Shown here piece by piece: positions 22,700-33,474 of a DNA stretch of 64,000 nucleotides. Under the pieces are notes generated by a model that worked only from the letters and a program-made list of their open reading frames with translations, did not search any database and was not told where the DNA came from. Location of the stretch: contig JAKELP010000013.1 in the NCBI GenBank assembly GCA_029929735.1, positions 2,298,222-2,362,221 on the forward strand, in the 5' to 3' direction. A program made the translations under genes and the position numbers. Position 1 is the stretch's first letter; each line of letters opens with the position of its first letter. Source of the DNA: Mimosa pudica. Taxonomy: Eukaryota; Streptophyta; Magnoliopsida; Fabales; Fabaceae.

Positions 22700-24008
22700 T
22701 ATGGAGAGAATGATTGGTGAGCATAAATCAAAAAATAATAAATGGGCATTTAAGATGAAACCCTAGGGTTGGTGGCCTATATAAGTGAGAGCAAGAGAGC
22801 ATATGGGGATCTTTCTTTTTGGGGGGAGAGGCTAGGTTTAGTGATGATCATTTTTTTGGATGGTTTTTGAAAGAGAGAAAAGGGCTAGGTTTTGAGAGTA
22901 AAGAAAAGAGGTGTATTAGAAACGTATACATCTATAACATACTTCTTATATTTCTTGGGGAAACATAGAGAGAAGGTGAGTAGAGAGTGATTTGTTGTGA
23001 GATCCCTTCTTCTTCTTCTTCTTCTTCTTCCCTTTGTTTTCTTATGCCGATGAAAGTCTATTGTAGACGGAGGCATTCATAATCTCTCTCTAATCTCATT
23101 AAGGCAAAGGTGATATAAGCCTCTAAGACAACTTGATTGTCTCATCACCTAGCCAATGATTTGAGATAAGAGAGGACTATTCTTATTTATTTGTTATTTT
23201 TTTTCTTTGAAAATAATTTTTTTATATACATGTATATATTTTTTTTGCAATATTTTATCTTTGCTTGATATATGATTTTGTTTTGATTTTATTTTAAAAT
23301 TATGAAATCTTGTTTTTTCTTTTTTTTATATAAATAAAAAAAATAAAATGGTTTTCATAAAAGAGGAAAATGGGTTGAATGATTTTCATCCGTGAAAGAT
23401 TGAATTATCTTCTCAGGTTGAAAGTCGATTGTTTCTCCGAGAGAGATTATCTCCTCAGGCGATTCAATCAAAATTGTGAAGTGTTTCCTTTTTAAAAAAA
23501 ATAAATAAATATGCATTTTCATAATATAAAAAAAACAAACCAAAAATAATATATTTTTTTCTTCTTCTTAAATTTAAACAAATGTTTTTCTTAAAAAACA
23601 CAAACCAAGTGACATGCATTTCTACCCCGAACTACGTGGGCTTTGATCCCTTAAGGGTACGTAGGCCCTAGGTCAAATCCTAAGTCAAGTCCAAAAATGT
23701 AAAAATTATTTTTTTTCCTTTTTTTGTTTTATTTTTTATTTTTATTTGTATATATTAATTTCTCTTGATAATTTAAAATAAAATTAAAATTAAGGTCATA
23801 TTTATTTTTAAACAATTAACTTAGGGTAACCGTTTTCTTGAACGGGTGCTGTGGGGTGCCTAACACCTTCCCCACGCACAATCGACTCCCGAACCCTATT
23901 TTATTTTATTTTTATTATTTTAAAAGGTTTTCCAAAATATCCTTTCATAAAAATTTTGGTGGCGGCTCCATTTTAATCTTAATTTAACCTAATTTTTCGG
24001 GCGCTACA
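22700..24008 (+). mobile_element. Ty3/gypsy (Tat/Ogre-like) LTR, probably solo
   Basis: The order of landmarks matches long terminal repeats of the plant Tat/Ogre lineage: a TATA box (CCTATATAAG, 22777), then CCCGAACTACGTGGGC...GGGTACGTAGGCCC (23627-23670), GGGTGCCTAACACCTTCCCC (23854-23873), GGTGGCGGCTCC (23960) and a final GGGCGCTACA (23999-24008). No primer-binding site or gag/pol follows, hence a solo LTR or fragment. The 5' edge is not established: TGTTAATCG at 22376, preceded by GCAAC, would pair with GTAAC after the 3' end as an imperfect 5-bp duplication, but repeats on the left seem to run past it. A (TTC)9 microsatellite lies at 23006-23032. Confidence 0.6.
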
Positions 24009-25150
24009 GTAACCATCAAGAGTTGCTTGCATAGCATTGAATTTGTCCTACAAAATAAATTTCCAATCAATTGAAGGCACTTAAATTAAGGTGAAAAAAT
24101 GTGTCAATTTAATCAAGGTGGAACTTCTATTTCAAAATTCAAAACACTACTTATATTTTCGTTCACTTAGATCACTACACCTACCCTGATTTTCTTCTAT
24201 ACACACCAAAACTTGAAATATAAAATTGAACACATTTTGAGATTATAATTAAAATAATTGGAAAGCTAATCACCTGGTGCATGTCATCTTGTGCCCCAAC
24301 AGTCATGACATCAGATTCAGATATTAACTCAATATAGATGTGCGTATGTACACTAAATCAAACAAAAAAAATAAAACCTTTTTCTTTTTTTTGTAAGATT
24401 CTTCTTTGTGTTTGTCTTGCCCATATTTCTACTTTGGGTATCTTCTTCTTCACTGGAGATATTACAACTTCAATAGAACTCTTGGTAGATATTACAACTT
24501 CAATAGAACTCTTGGTAGAATTGTTAACACACACAACTTAACTAAGGTCTGAAATTGCCTACAGTAAAGTACCATCAATAAAAATTAGAAGAAACAATAA
24601 CTTTTAATTAAGGGAAAAAATGAGTTGCGTGTGGTACATTTAGGGAAAACAGAAAGCACACAACAAATTGATGAAGTTATTTGGCAAAATGAGTGATTAA
24701 GCTCTATCATTTAATATTCAAGACATATTGTAAGAATAAGTTCTTAAGAACTTATTTTTCGTATTCCTGCTTTGTTTGTCATTACAGAGCAATAAGAATG
24801 TAGAGCCTAGTAAAATTTCTATAAACCTTTGAATGAGGAATATTTAAGCTTTTCTCAAAGCCATTTTTAAGTCAAAGATGGCAGAGCATATGAATCCCAG
24901 ATTTTAAATTCATCACCTCATCAATAATTAAACATGAAGTGAAAGATTAAAAAGCATTTAGCTTTTAAAAAAATACACACATTGTCAACCAAAACTGAAG
25001 CTTTGATTTAATCTGTAGTTTTACTCCAAATGCTACATTCTTTCTCTATAAAAAAATAGAACTTGAATCGGACCAGGGAGAAGGAACAATAGATGAAAAG
25101 AAACTTACCTTCTCCTCCATACACCATTGTCTTCGCTGCATTCATTGATG
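24009..25150 (-). pseudogene. Possible minus-strand gene broken at an LTR edge
   Basis: I do not recognise the product. Reading right to left, a candidate first exon starts with ATG at about 25147 (MNAAKTMVYGGE) and reaches a donor GAAG|GTAAGT near 25108. A second exon-like stretch (about 24271-24345) reads LISESDVMTVGAQDDMHQ and ends CAG|GTGATT. A third (24009-24047) starts after TTTTGTAG and reads DKFNAMQATLDGY, then stops exactly at the LTR boundary. The last two join in phase, and splice signals fit. Against it: very short exons, no domain, and stops between pieces. It could be a gene fragment carried by an element. The 30-bp repeat at 24457-24516 also reads openly on this strand (STKSSIEVVI twice). 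Confidence 0.3.
24457..24516. repeat. 30-bp tandem duplication
   Basis: Two exact 30-bp units containing ATTACAACTTCAATAGAACT. A multiple of three, it keeps frame on either strand; on the minus strand it gives a doubled 10-residue peptide. Confidence 0.9.
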
Positions 25151-25711
25151 GCTCGAAGAAGAAAAGAAAGAGAAAATGATAGAATGACTTCTCCCTTCAT
25201 CACGTTAAATTAGGCAAGAATTGATGAATATTAAAAAGCTAATGAAAGAGGAATATGAAGTTACGCGTATTGGGAATACCACCAAGAGAACATTAAAGCT
25301 GGACATTAAAAGCCACAATCAGTGTTAACACACTCAAGTCAATCAGTGTAAACACACGCAAGACGTTTCGGATCATTAAACATTTTTCTAAAAATGGAGG
25401 AGCAAAAACTTGGGTAGTAATATCACACATTTAAAACAGCATCATAGTGTCAAAGCAAAGAATATTCCATACGGAAAATTACTATATATATTTGATAAAG
25501 GGGTAGGATCCTAAATAAGAGGTAACATAGTAAAGTTTTAATCTAAAATATATTAGGTACGGTAATGTGTGGAAGTCAAAACAATAAATGCTTATTTTCT
25601 ATTTATGCCCTTGTAAATATTAAATGGATAAGGGTGAAAACAAAAAATTATTAAACCTATGTATAATCAATGCATCCAACATTTTTTAATGGTATACTTC
25701 AAAATGTTAAC
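25151..25711. other. Intergenic, no gene seen
   Basis: AT-rich sequence upstream of the candidate minus-strand start. A small direct repeat (AGTGTTAACACACTCAAGTC / AGTGTAAACACACGCAAG) lies at 25320-25363. Nothing else can be supported. Confidence 0.45.
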
Positions 25712-25713
25712 TA

Positions 25714-26000
25714 CTCCCTCCGGTCCCTAATGTAAGAGCCCAAAATTTGAATGGTTTTGGTCCCTAATGTAAGAGCTCACCCCATATTCTCTCCTCATTT
25801 AATGCATTTTTTCCTACTTTACCCCTAACTCTCTTTCATATTTATTAATGCATATATATTTCTCTCTCTTAAAAGTACCATAATAAATATGGGCAATTTT
25901 GGAAAAGAAGCATTAACTCCAGACACCCAACTAACATTCACATGTTTTCTTAAGAAGCGTTTTTTTGACGGCTAGCTCTTACATTAGGGACCGGAGGGAG
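25714..26000. mobile_element. Stowaway MITE (subfamily B)
   Basis: 287 bp with near-consensus ends (CTCCCTCCGGTCCCTAATG; GGGACCGGAGGGAG) and TA on both sides (25712-25713, 26001-26002). A stray MITE end, GGGCCAGAGGGAGTA, follows at 26018-26032. This suggests insertion next to or into an older copy. Confidence 0.9.
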
Positions 26001-26130
26001 TACCTTTTATATAATAAGGGCCAGAGGGAGTATATCGTTCTTTTTCAAGAGTGCTTTTTAAATAAGAGAGAATCGGTGGAACAATCTTTTTTGGTCAGAA
26101 TGGGTGGAACAAATTGATGCATTGGTTAAA

Positions 26131-26469
26131 GGGAAAATGTCATTTAAATCCCTCCGAATATACAAAAGGACAATTCAGGAACTCAAACTTCCAAAAGGAC
26201 CATGAAGGAACTAGGACCTAGTTGACATTTTAAAATTGTGTGAAAAGACAAAATTGCCCTAATCATAAAATAGAAATTACTAACCACCCTTACACCCACC
26301 ATTTTCAATAGAGTGGTTAGTAATTTCTGTTTTATGATTAGGGCAATTTTGTCTTTTCACACAATTGTAAAATGTCAACTAGGTCCTAGTTCCTTCATGG
26401 TCCTTTTGGAAGTTTGAGTTCTTGAATTGTCCTTTTGTATATTCGGAGGGATTTAAATGGCATTTTCCC
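26131..26469. mobile_element. Near-perfect foldback MITE, 9-bp TSD
   Basis: 339 bp formed almost entirely by two arms of ~150 bp (GGGAAAATGTCATTTAAATC ... inverted at the right). The unpaired centre is only a few tens of bases around 26285-26310. Exact 9-bp duplication TTGGTTAAA at 26122-26130 and 26470-26478. Such a structure would give hairpin RNA if transcribed. Confidence 0.85.
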
Positions 26470-26494
26470 TTGGTTAAATAGGAAAACATATTTA

Positions 26495-26756
26495 CTCCCT
26501 CCGTTCCTAAATATAAGATCACTTTGGCTAATTTGGAGAGATTAAGGAAGACTTTCCAATGAATTAGGATTACATGATCTTCCCAAAATACCCCTCACTT
26601 AAATTTAAAAGACAAATAGGGATTTGAGAGAGAAGTGAGGGAGCTAAGAAGTATAGGGGTCATTTGGACCAAAATTGAGAAAAAATAGAAAGTGATCTTA
26701 TATTTAGGAACTTATCTACCTCCCCAAAGTGATCTTATATTTAGGAACGGAGGGAG
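26495..26756. mobile_element. Stowaway MITE (subfamily A), intact
   Basis: 262 bp. Ends CTCCCTCCGTTCCTAAATAT and, inverted, CTCCCTCCGTTCCTAAATAT, with TA at 26493-26494 and 26757-26758. The word AAGTGATCTTATATTTAGGA occurs twice on the right (about 26690 and 26727), so the right tip has been partly duplicated. Confidence 0.9.
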
Positions 26757-26856
26757 TATTACCTAAACAAAGGCAAATGGTAGCTTACATTAAGGGACAG
26801 AGGTGATAGTAGGCAAAACATTGTACATGAAAATATATAAATTTAAAATCTCCTAT

Positions 26857-27152
26857 ACACTCCCTTCATCCTATAATATGGTGATTTTAACTGAATTATG
26901 AGTTTCCACGAATTTGTTACAATTTGCCAAAAAGTAATAATTATGTAGGATAGCAAATTTTGTTTCAAAAAAGCCCTTATTTCTCAAAGAATAAGAAAAA
27001 GAATTATGATAAAATAGAGGAAAGAGAATATGCATATATTAAGGGAATTTTGGAAAATAATGTATTTGTTAACCTCATCAACTCAAACATCACCTTATAT
27101 TATAGGATAAACCTATCAAAAAAATTCACCTTATAATATGGGATGAAGAGAG
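26857..27152. mobile_element. Stowaway-like MITE
   Basis: Ends CACTCCCTTCATCCTATAAT and, inverted, TACTCTCTTCATCCCATATT, beside TA. The sub-terminal word CCTATAATATGGTG pairs with CACCTTATAATATGG. AT-rich interior, non-coding. Confidence 0.75.
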
Positions 27153-27546
27153 TAGTACGTAAATAGGTCATAAAATTTTAATTGTTCTATGTTGTTTTAT
27201 AACATTGTATTTTATGTTTTGGATTTAAATAATAAACACATTTTTCTCCCTTTTTATACTTAACTTCTTTTTTATAACTAATCCTTAGGAAATGAGTTTG
27301 ATTCACTCACCATTCAAGAGTATAGGTCATAACTCATGGTCCACTTGGTCCTGTTTCTATGGGCTCTATGATAAACAAACTTTTTATTTTGTCCACACAA
27401 ATAGAAATAGTTCAATTTCACTTAGTTAAGAATATGCATCACCCAAGTTTTGCAACTGGAACCACAATGGTACTCCTTAAGAATTGAACACATATTAAGA
27501 TGATTGGATGCCACAATCAATTTCTCTCATCACTCTTATCATTATT

Positions 27547-27722
27547 ACTCTCTCGTTCCCCCACTGATAAATGAAGGTAATTTTAGGGGGAAATTTTCTT
27601 TTTGCACATTTATTATAAATAACCAATTTTAGTTTTGTTCTTTTTTTTCGACCATAAATTTTAATTTTGTTCGGAAATAACATTTTGGCTATTATGACCT
27701 TATATATAAGGGGCCAAGGAAG
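27547..27722. mobile_element. Short Stowaway-like MITE
   Basis: 176 bp between TA 27545-27546 and TA 27723-27724. Ends CTCTCTCGTTCCCCC and, inverted, CTTCCTTGGCCCC are diverged. The minus-strand frame spanning 27495-27842 crosses it and is not a gene. Confidence 0.5.
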
Positions 27723-27724
27723 TA

Positions 27725-28576
27725 TAAATCCATAATAATTTAGAATAAATACCAATTTTGTATAGGAAGTACTCAAATGATAGTGATTTTGCTCTAGAGA
27801 GTTTTGTGGGACCAAAATCACTCTAAAAGCATATAAGTACAACCATGTTATTTTGAATTTATGGAGGCATTAATGGATACTATATCATAGCCCACATAAG
27901 AGTATATATGAACTAGTATTGACATGGAAATTTGTTTACTTTTAAGAGCGATATTTCATCACAAAAACTTTCAAAACAAAATTGATTATTGAGAAAACTT
28001 TTCAAGAGGAAAGTGATTTAAGTTTATTATATGAGGCATGTTAAGTGATAACCCCCTCTTTAGGTTTTTTTTTATCAGTCCCCCTCTTTAGTTTCAAGAA
28101 GACGATCACCACAATTTTTATATTTCCAAAAAGATATTAGTAGCAAAAAAACATTCAGAACAAAAATATGGTTTTTTCTCGACTGAAGAAAAAAAATAGA
28201 GATTCAGTGAATACTTTAAGCACAACTGGTATAAATCCTAGTGCTTAATGAAGTTATATACACGTCAATTATCCATAGACATGCATTGGCGTATAATTGT
28301 TTGTTTGGGCCCTATTGGAAGCTTGAGCCTTGAAGAGAGTAAAAACATAAAATCAATCACTCCCAAATTTCCAATCCACGAGATTCCAAGTTTGAAACTT
28401 TGAAGGTGTGGCCACAGATGATGGATAATTCTTGATCAAGCCGCCCCACTAAACTACAAATTTTAACTATGTATTGTTCTATACATAATTAGTGGAGGCA
28501 AACTTAAGTTTAATTAGCTAAATCCCAAAAGGCATAGGCAAAAGCAACAAGAAAAAAAGCCTACTTGTTGGACCAT
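27725..28576. other. Intergenic, no gene seen
   Basis: AT-rich sequence between the MITE cluster and the nucleotidase promoter region. No exon, RNA gene or repeat is recognised. Confidence 0.5.
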
Positions 28577-28585
28577 ACAAAAAAG

Positions 28586-28862
28586 GGAAAGACATATAAA
28601 AGACTTCAAAATGCCCAAAAGGACAAATAGGGTGTCTAAATTCCCAAAAGAACAAGGAATGTCAAAGACACCTAATTGACATTAGCAAATGTGGGTAAAT
28701 GACTCAAAATGCCCTTAAAAACTTGTCTGTTTTATAACAGTTTTGATTTATAATCCTGCTTGACTGTTTAATTAGGTGTTTATGACCTTCCTTGTCGTTT
28801 TTGTAATTTAGACACCTTATTAGTCCTTTTGGACATTTGTAAGTCTTCATGTGTCTTTTTCC
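28586..28862. mobile_element. Foldback MITE upstream of the nucleotidase gene
   Basis: 277 bp. The arms GGAAAGACATATAAAAGACT and, inverted, GGAAAAAGACACATGAAGAC run on through AAAAGGAC and GGTGTCTAAATT. Flanks ACAAAAAAG (28577-28585) and AAAAAAAAG (28863-28871) match at 8 of 9 positions. It ends ~210 bp upstream of the start codon at 29071, so it lies in or next to the promoter. Confidence 0.7.
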
Positions 28863-29070
28863 AAAAAAAAGTATCCAATTAATTGTGGTTTTTATTTATT
28901 TTGGCTTTTGGGGAATTTTGTCCCATAAATAAATCACTCTCAGAATCATCAATCATCATTCACAGTCCATTTTGGTTTTGCTTTCTCTACTCTACTCAAC
29001 GTCAGTCAAAAACCAAAACAAAAAAAAATACTCATACAAAGAAATCCAGAAATCGTTGCAAATAATTGTC

Positions 29071-31924
29071 ATGTCTTCTTTATTATATTGTTCAACCTCT
29101 GCAACATTAATCCCACCTTCAATGTCCTCCTTCCATTATAAATTACCCCAAAACTTGATAACCCACATTGGGTTTTCACCAAAATTCAATCTTTCTTCTT
29201 CTACTTCTACTTTTCACTGTTCTTGTTCTTCTTCTTCTTCTGTTATGGAGGACAGTAAAAAAGTGTGTTTTGATTCTGAAGCAGAGGAGTATTCAAAGGA
29301 ATTAGATGTTGCTGTTAGAGCTGTTCAGATGGCATGTTCACTTTGCCAGAAAGTGCAGGAGAGTTTGATTGTTAAGTCCAAAAGTGACACTCATGTTCAA
29401 TCTAAAGATGATAATTCTCCAGTCACTGTTGCAGGTATATGTTACTTGATTGGATTGTTGCTTTTGAAGTAGTAGTTCTTTTGTTTATGGTTTTTGATGG
29501 AAAAGTGCTTTCTAAATTGCTTCAGGACATGTTCTGTTATAAGCTAATGGGTATAGTTTAACCTTTTTTTTGTTTGAGTTTATTGCATTTATGTATTTAA
29601 TGTTCTTTTGGTTTGTGGGAAGTTTGGACTTTGGAGTGGACGAGGTTTCTGTGGCATGCAAATTTGGGGACTTAAGTTGTGTGCATACTATGTTCTAGCT
29701 TTACACGTGTTCACTTGATTTTCCAGAAATGTTTTGTACTCCCTCTAGTCCCTATTATAAGAGCTAACCACCAAAATAAGAGCTAGCCGTAAAAAAAAGT
29801 TTCTTAAGAAAACATATGAATGTTAGTTGAGTGTCTGGAGTTAATGCTTCTTTTCCAATATTGCCCATATTTATTATGATACTTTTAAGAGAGAAAAATA
29901 CATAAACATTAATAAATATGAAAGAGAATTGGGGGTAAAGTAGGAAATATGCATTAAATGAGGAGAGAATGTGAGATGAGCTCTTATATTAGGGAACAAA
30001 GTCATTCAAATTTTAGGCTCATATATTAGGGACCGGAGGGAGTAATTAGTTTATACTTGCATTTATACTTAGCCTGTTTATCATAATATGCCACTTGTTC
30101 ACTTGTGGTCAGAAGTTAGAGAAAAAAAATGAAAATTTTGTCTGCTACTCAGGGACAAATAATTCAATCAATTAGGAGGTTCTCCTTCTGTCTCTTAAAC
30201 TGCTATGAAGTCCAAGTCAACATTTTTGACTGGGGAAGTGAGGTATATATGGAGGTTTCTTGGATTTTCGAAAGTTTAAGTTCCAATAGGGTAGAAACAA
30301 TGATTGGTGAAACACACACACTATTCAAATTCTTTTGGTGGGATTTCTTTACTTAGGAGTATCTTTCTGAAATATCTGTAGAACAGCTCATGTTACGAAA
30401 ACATATCACCTATTTTAGAATTTTGTCTTTGTCCCTTGTGTGTGCAGAAATCCTAGAAAAACTGAGTACCTCCTTTATTCAGGTCCTCAAATAAACAAAG
30501 GGGTATAACAAAAAATTTACAGGACAAAACAAAGTGCTTAATACAAAATATCTTTTTCATGTCTTCCTAGAAATCCCTCCTCTTTTGCACAAAAGCACGG
30601 CCTTACTAAATCTGCCTGCCATGATTATATTTATCATGTATGCTTTGTTTCTGCTTTGTTTTTTTTTTTACAGTTTACGCATGGTGTGATGGATCATACT
30701 TTTTTCTGTAATCTTCTCTTTGTTTACATACCTGAGATATTGATCATTTGGAACTTTTTCACTATCCCTGGTAAATCAGATTGGAGTGTCCAGGCAGTTG
30801 TCAGCTGGATATTATCTGAGTGCTTAGGAAGCACAAACATCTCAATTCTTGCTGAAGAAGATGTTGAAACTCTCTCCAAGACTAGCTCATCTGGACTGTT
30901 ACAAGCTGTAGTCAAGACTGTGAATGAATGTCTAGCTGATGCTCCTCAATTCGGGGTTGACGCCCCAAAATCAGCTCTTAGTGCATCTGAGGTCCTCAAA
31001 ATCATCAGCCGTTGCAACTCGGTTGGCGGCCCTAAAGGAAGATTCTGGACACTTGATCCTGTTGATGGCACCTTGGGATTTGTACGTGGAGATCAATATG
31101 CTATAGCACTTGCACTCATAGAGGATGGACAAGTAATGCTTGGAGTTCTTGGTTGTCCAAATTACCCAATGAGGAAGGAATGGTTAACTTATCATCATCG
31201 CTATCATAGGATTATATCTAAGCTAACTCCACCAACATCTGAAACTTGGGACAAAGGTTGTGTGCTATATGCTAGAAAAGGAAGTGGCAGGGCTTGGATG
31301 CAACCATTGGTCCAGCTCAACAAGAAGTTTGTGTGGCCAAATTATGCAAAACAAGTTTCAGTTTCTTCCATTGATAACCCGGCGTTGGCAACTTTTTGTG
31401 AACCTGTTGAGAAGGCAAATTCAAGCCACTCTTTCACTGAAGGACTAGCCCATAGTGTTGGCCTAAGGTACATATACATTTCTTTTCCTCTTAATTTGCT
31501 TGTTTTTTACTGAAATTTTAATAGGCTGCTTCAAGGAATGATGACACATTATTTGTTCCCTATGTTCCAAGAGAATCTATATCAATCTTCATTTAACCAT
31601 CATTAATTCATTTTGTGCAGAAAGAAGCCACTGAGAGTGTACAGCATGGTGAAATATGCAGCGATAGCTCGTGGTGATGCCGAGGTTTTTATGAAGTTTC
31701 CGAGGTCTGGTTATAAGGAGAAGATATGGGATCATGCGGCAGGTGTTGTCATCATTCAAGAGGCAGGTGGCATGGTGACGGACGCTAGAGGCCGTCCATT
31801 AGACTTCTCAAAAGGCACATATTTAGAAGGTCTTGATAGGGGAATAGTCGCTTGTGCTGGAGCTTCACTACATGAAAAGATCATAGATGCTGTTGATGCT
31901 AGCTGGGGTTGTTCTTGCCTTTGA
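29071..31924 (+). CDS. 3'(2'),5'-bisphosphate nucleotidase (HAL2/SAL1-like), organellar
   Basis: Three exons: 29071-29434, 30780-31467, 31621-31924 (1356 nt, 451 residues). Introns begin GT and end AG and the codons join cleanly (SPVTVA|DWSVQ; SVGL-R|KKPLRVYS). The enzyme is a Li+-sensitive, Mg2+-dependent phosphatase that turns 3'-phosphoadenosine 5'-phosphate into AMP, clearing a by-product of sulfation and a retrograde stress signal. The family signatures are present: AEED at 146-149, DPVDGT at 214-219 and WDHAAG from W387, which hold the metal-binding acidic residues. The first ~60 residues are Ser/Thr-rich with few acids, like a chloroplast or mitochondrial transit peptide. The sequence pattern (CSLCQKVQ, GDQYAIALALIE, GCPNYPM) resembles the plant mitochondrial HAL2-like branch more than cytosolic SAL1; that is from memory. 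I chose the ATG at 29071; upstream codons in frame include no other ATG. Intron 1 (1345 bp) carries a MITE. The gene looks intact. Confidence 0.9.
29739..30042. mobile_element. Stowaway MITE (subfamily B) in intron 1
   Basis: 304 bp between TA 29737-29738 and TA 30043-30044. Ends CTCCCTCTAGTCCCTATTAT and GGGACCGGAGGGAG. It is wholly inside intron 1 of the nucleotidase gene, far from both splice sites (304 bp and ~740 bp away), so it should not disturb splicing. Confidence 0.85.
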
Positions 31925-33474
31925 AGCTGTGATCATAAACCTAAAGTATATACAGTCATACAGAATGTACTAAGATTACCTTAACTTTGTTTGTCCTTTA
32001 TATGCTTTTATAGAATTAGATAAAATCAGCCTTGTTTTTTTTATCAGTGTTGTTGCTGGTGTCAGTTTGTGAATTTGCTATTACGATTGTTTGGCATCAA
32101 TATATGGATAATGAATAATGAGGTCATTGTAAATTTTATAATTCCATGGCATTCTGAGTGGTGTACTGCTGAAAATCTGTCAATCTCTATTTACTAGTTA
32201 TAGCCAAGACTCTGAACGATAGAAAAAAACCAGCCTCCATGTCTGTATGTGATGCTACAAAACAGGATCATATACAAGAAAGATGCTTCAAAAAATCAAC
32301 TAGTAAAGAGTTAACAAGATAGGTCACAGAAACATAATAAGAATTTCCATCCACCTAATATGTACAGAGAAGGGAAGTTTCACAAAAAAATTGGAAAATG
32401 ATTCTAAACATATTTATAGTTTCTTTAAATGTTACAAAGTTAGCACAACTTTTGTATATCATGTTAGTAATGGTAACAGATCCAAATTATAGAGGCTAAC
32501 AGTGATAAAAAATAATATTAAAAGATTTAATAAGGGAAAAAATACACAAACACCAATATAAAAATTGAAGAAAACTATTGACACCTCATGATGAATCACT
32601 TTTGAAGAGGAATATATTGATATTTTTCCAATCAATTGGACCGTAGGTATGATATTTATTCAAGGGTAAGGTCTTTGTTCAAGTCATTGATGGCCCAGCG
32701 CCAAGGAAAAGAATAGAAGAACCATGTGACAAAATGTCTCAATTCATCATATTTCGCTAGATCCAGAATGTAATATGTCTCCAAAGGAAAATAATGTTAT
32801 TTCCCTAATAACTTGAAGTTTTATGATTTATCACTATAGATTGATATAAATTGGTGAGCCCAATTCATTTTGAAAACAAATATTTGGTTACAATCAATAA
32901 GACAACTATATCAATATAAATTGTATATTAAATAGTGCAAACTAACAGATGTACTCCATAAAGAAGCCGTGAAAATAAACTGTGAAGTAACACACATTCA
33001 TAAACGTGCAATGCAATGGCCTACATATGATCTGTAGTCTGTACAATATGGAATGACACATAGTTGAAATGAATCAATAAATGGTGGGAGGGTTTCTTCT
33101 TCCTCTGAAGAAACACAGAACAGAAAAAGTCAAGAACTTCATTAATTGGAGTGACTGAGAAACGTGAATAAGCGCTTTGGGATAAAATAGACAATAATGT
33201 CTTAATCTCTCAGTTGACAGACATGAAGGATGGGTAGGTGGGTGCATGAATCGCTGGTAGATGGTGAATTCATTGTCATGTGTACAATACAAAAATCAGA
33301 GGTGGACCCTTTTAGTTTTCGACCAATTCAATGCTGTTTCTATTACAAGTTTACAACATATCTGCAGTATTTACAATTTTTATTTGAAATTATATTTATT
33401 TATTAGTAGGGCAGTATATAAATACACCGCTCATGGCCTAATGCCCTAATCATCATCATCAATCATCATCATCA
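31925..33474. other. 3' flank of the nucleotidase gene and intergenic DNA
   Basis: The first ~200 bp are T-rich and probably hold the 3' UTR and poly(A) site (AATAATGAGG near 32112). After that it is AT-rich without exons. It ends in a run of ATC repeats (33448-33476) that abuts the Helitron-like element. Confidence 0.5.

Noticed and set aside
27495..27842. 115-codon minus-strand open frame
   Set aside because: It runs through a short Stowaway-like MITE and its flanks, shows no motif, and has AT-driven composition (Lys, Ile, Tyr, Phe).
30129..30356. Extra exon in intron 1 of the nucleotidase gene
   Set aside because: The 75-codon frame has no family similarity, and exons 1 and 2 join perfectly without it (VTVA-DWSVQ).
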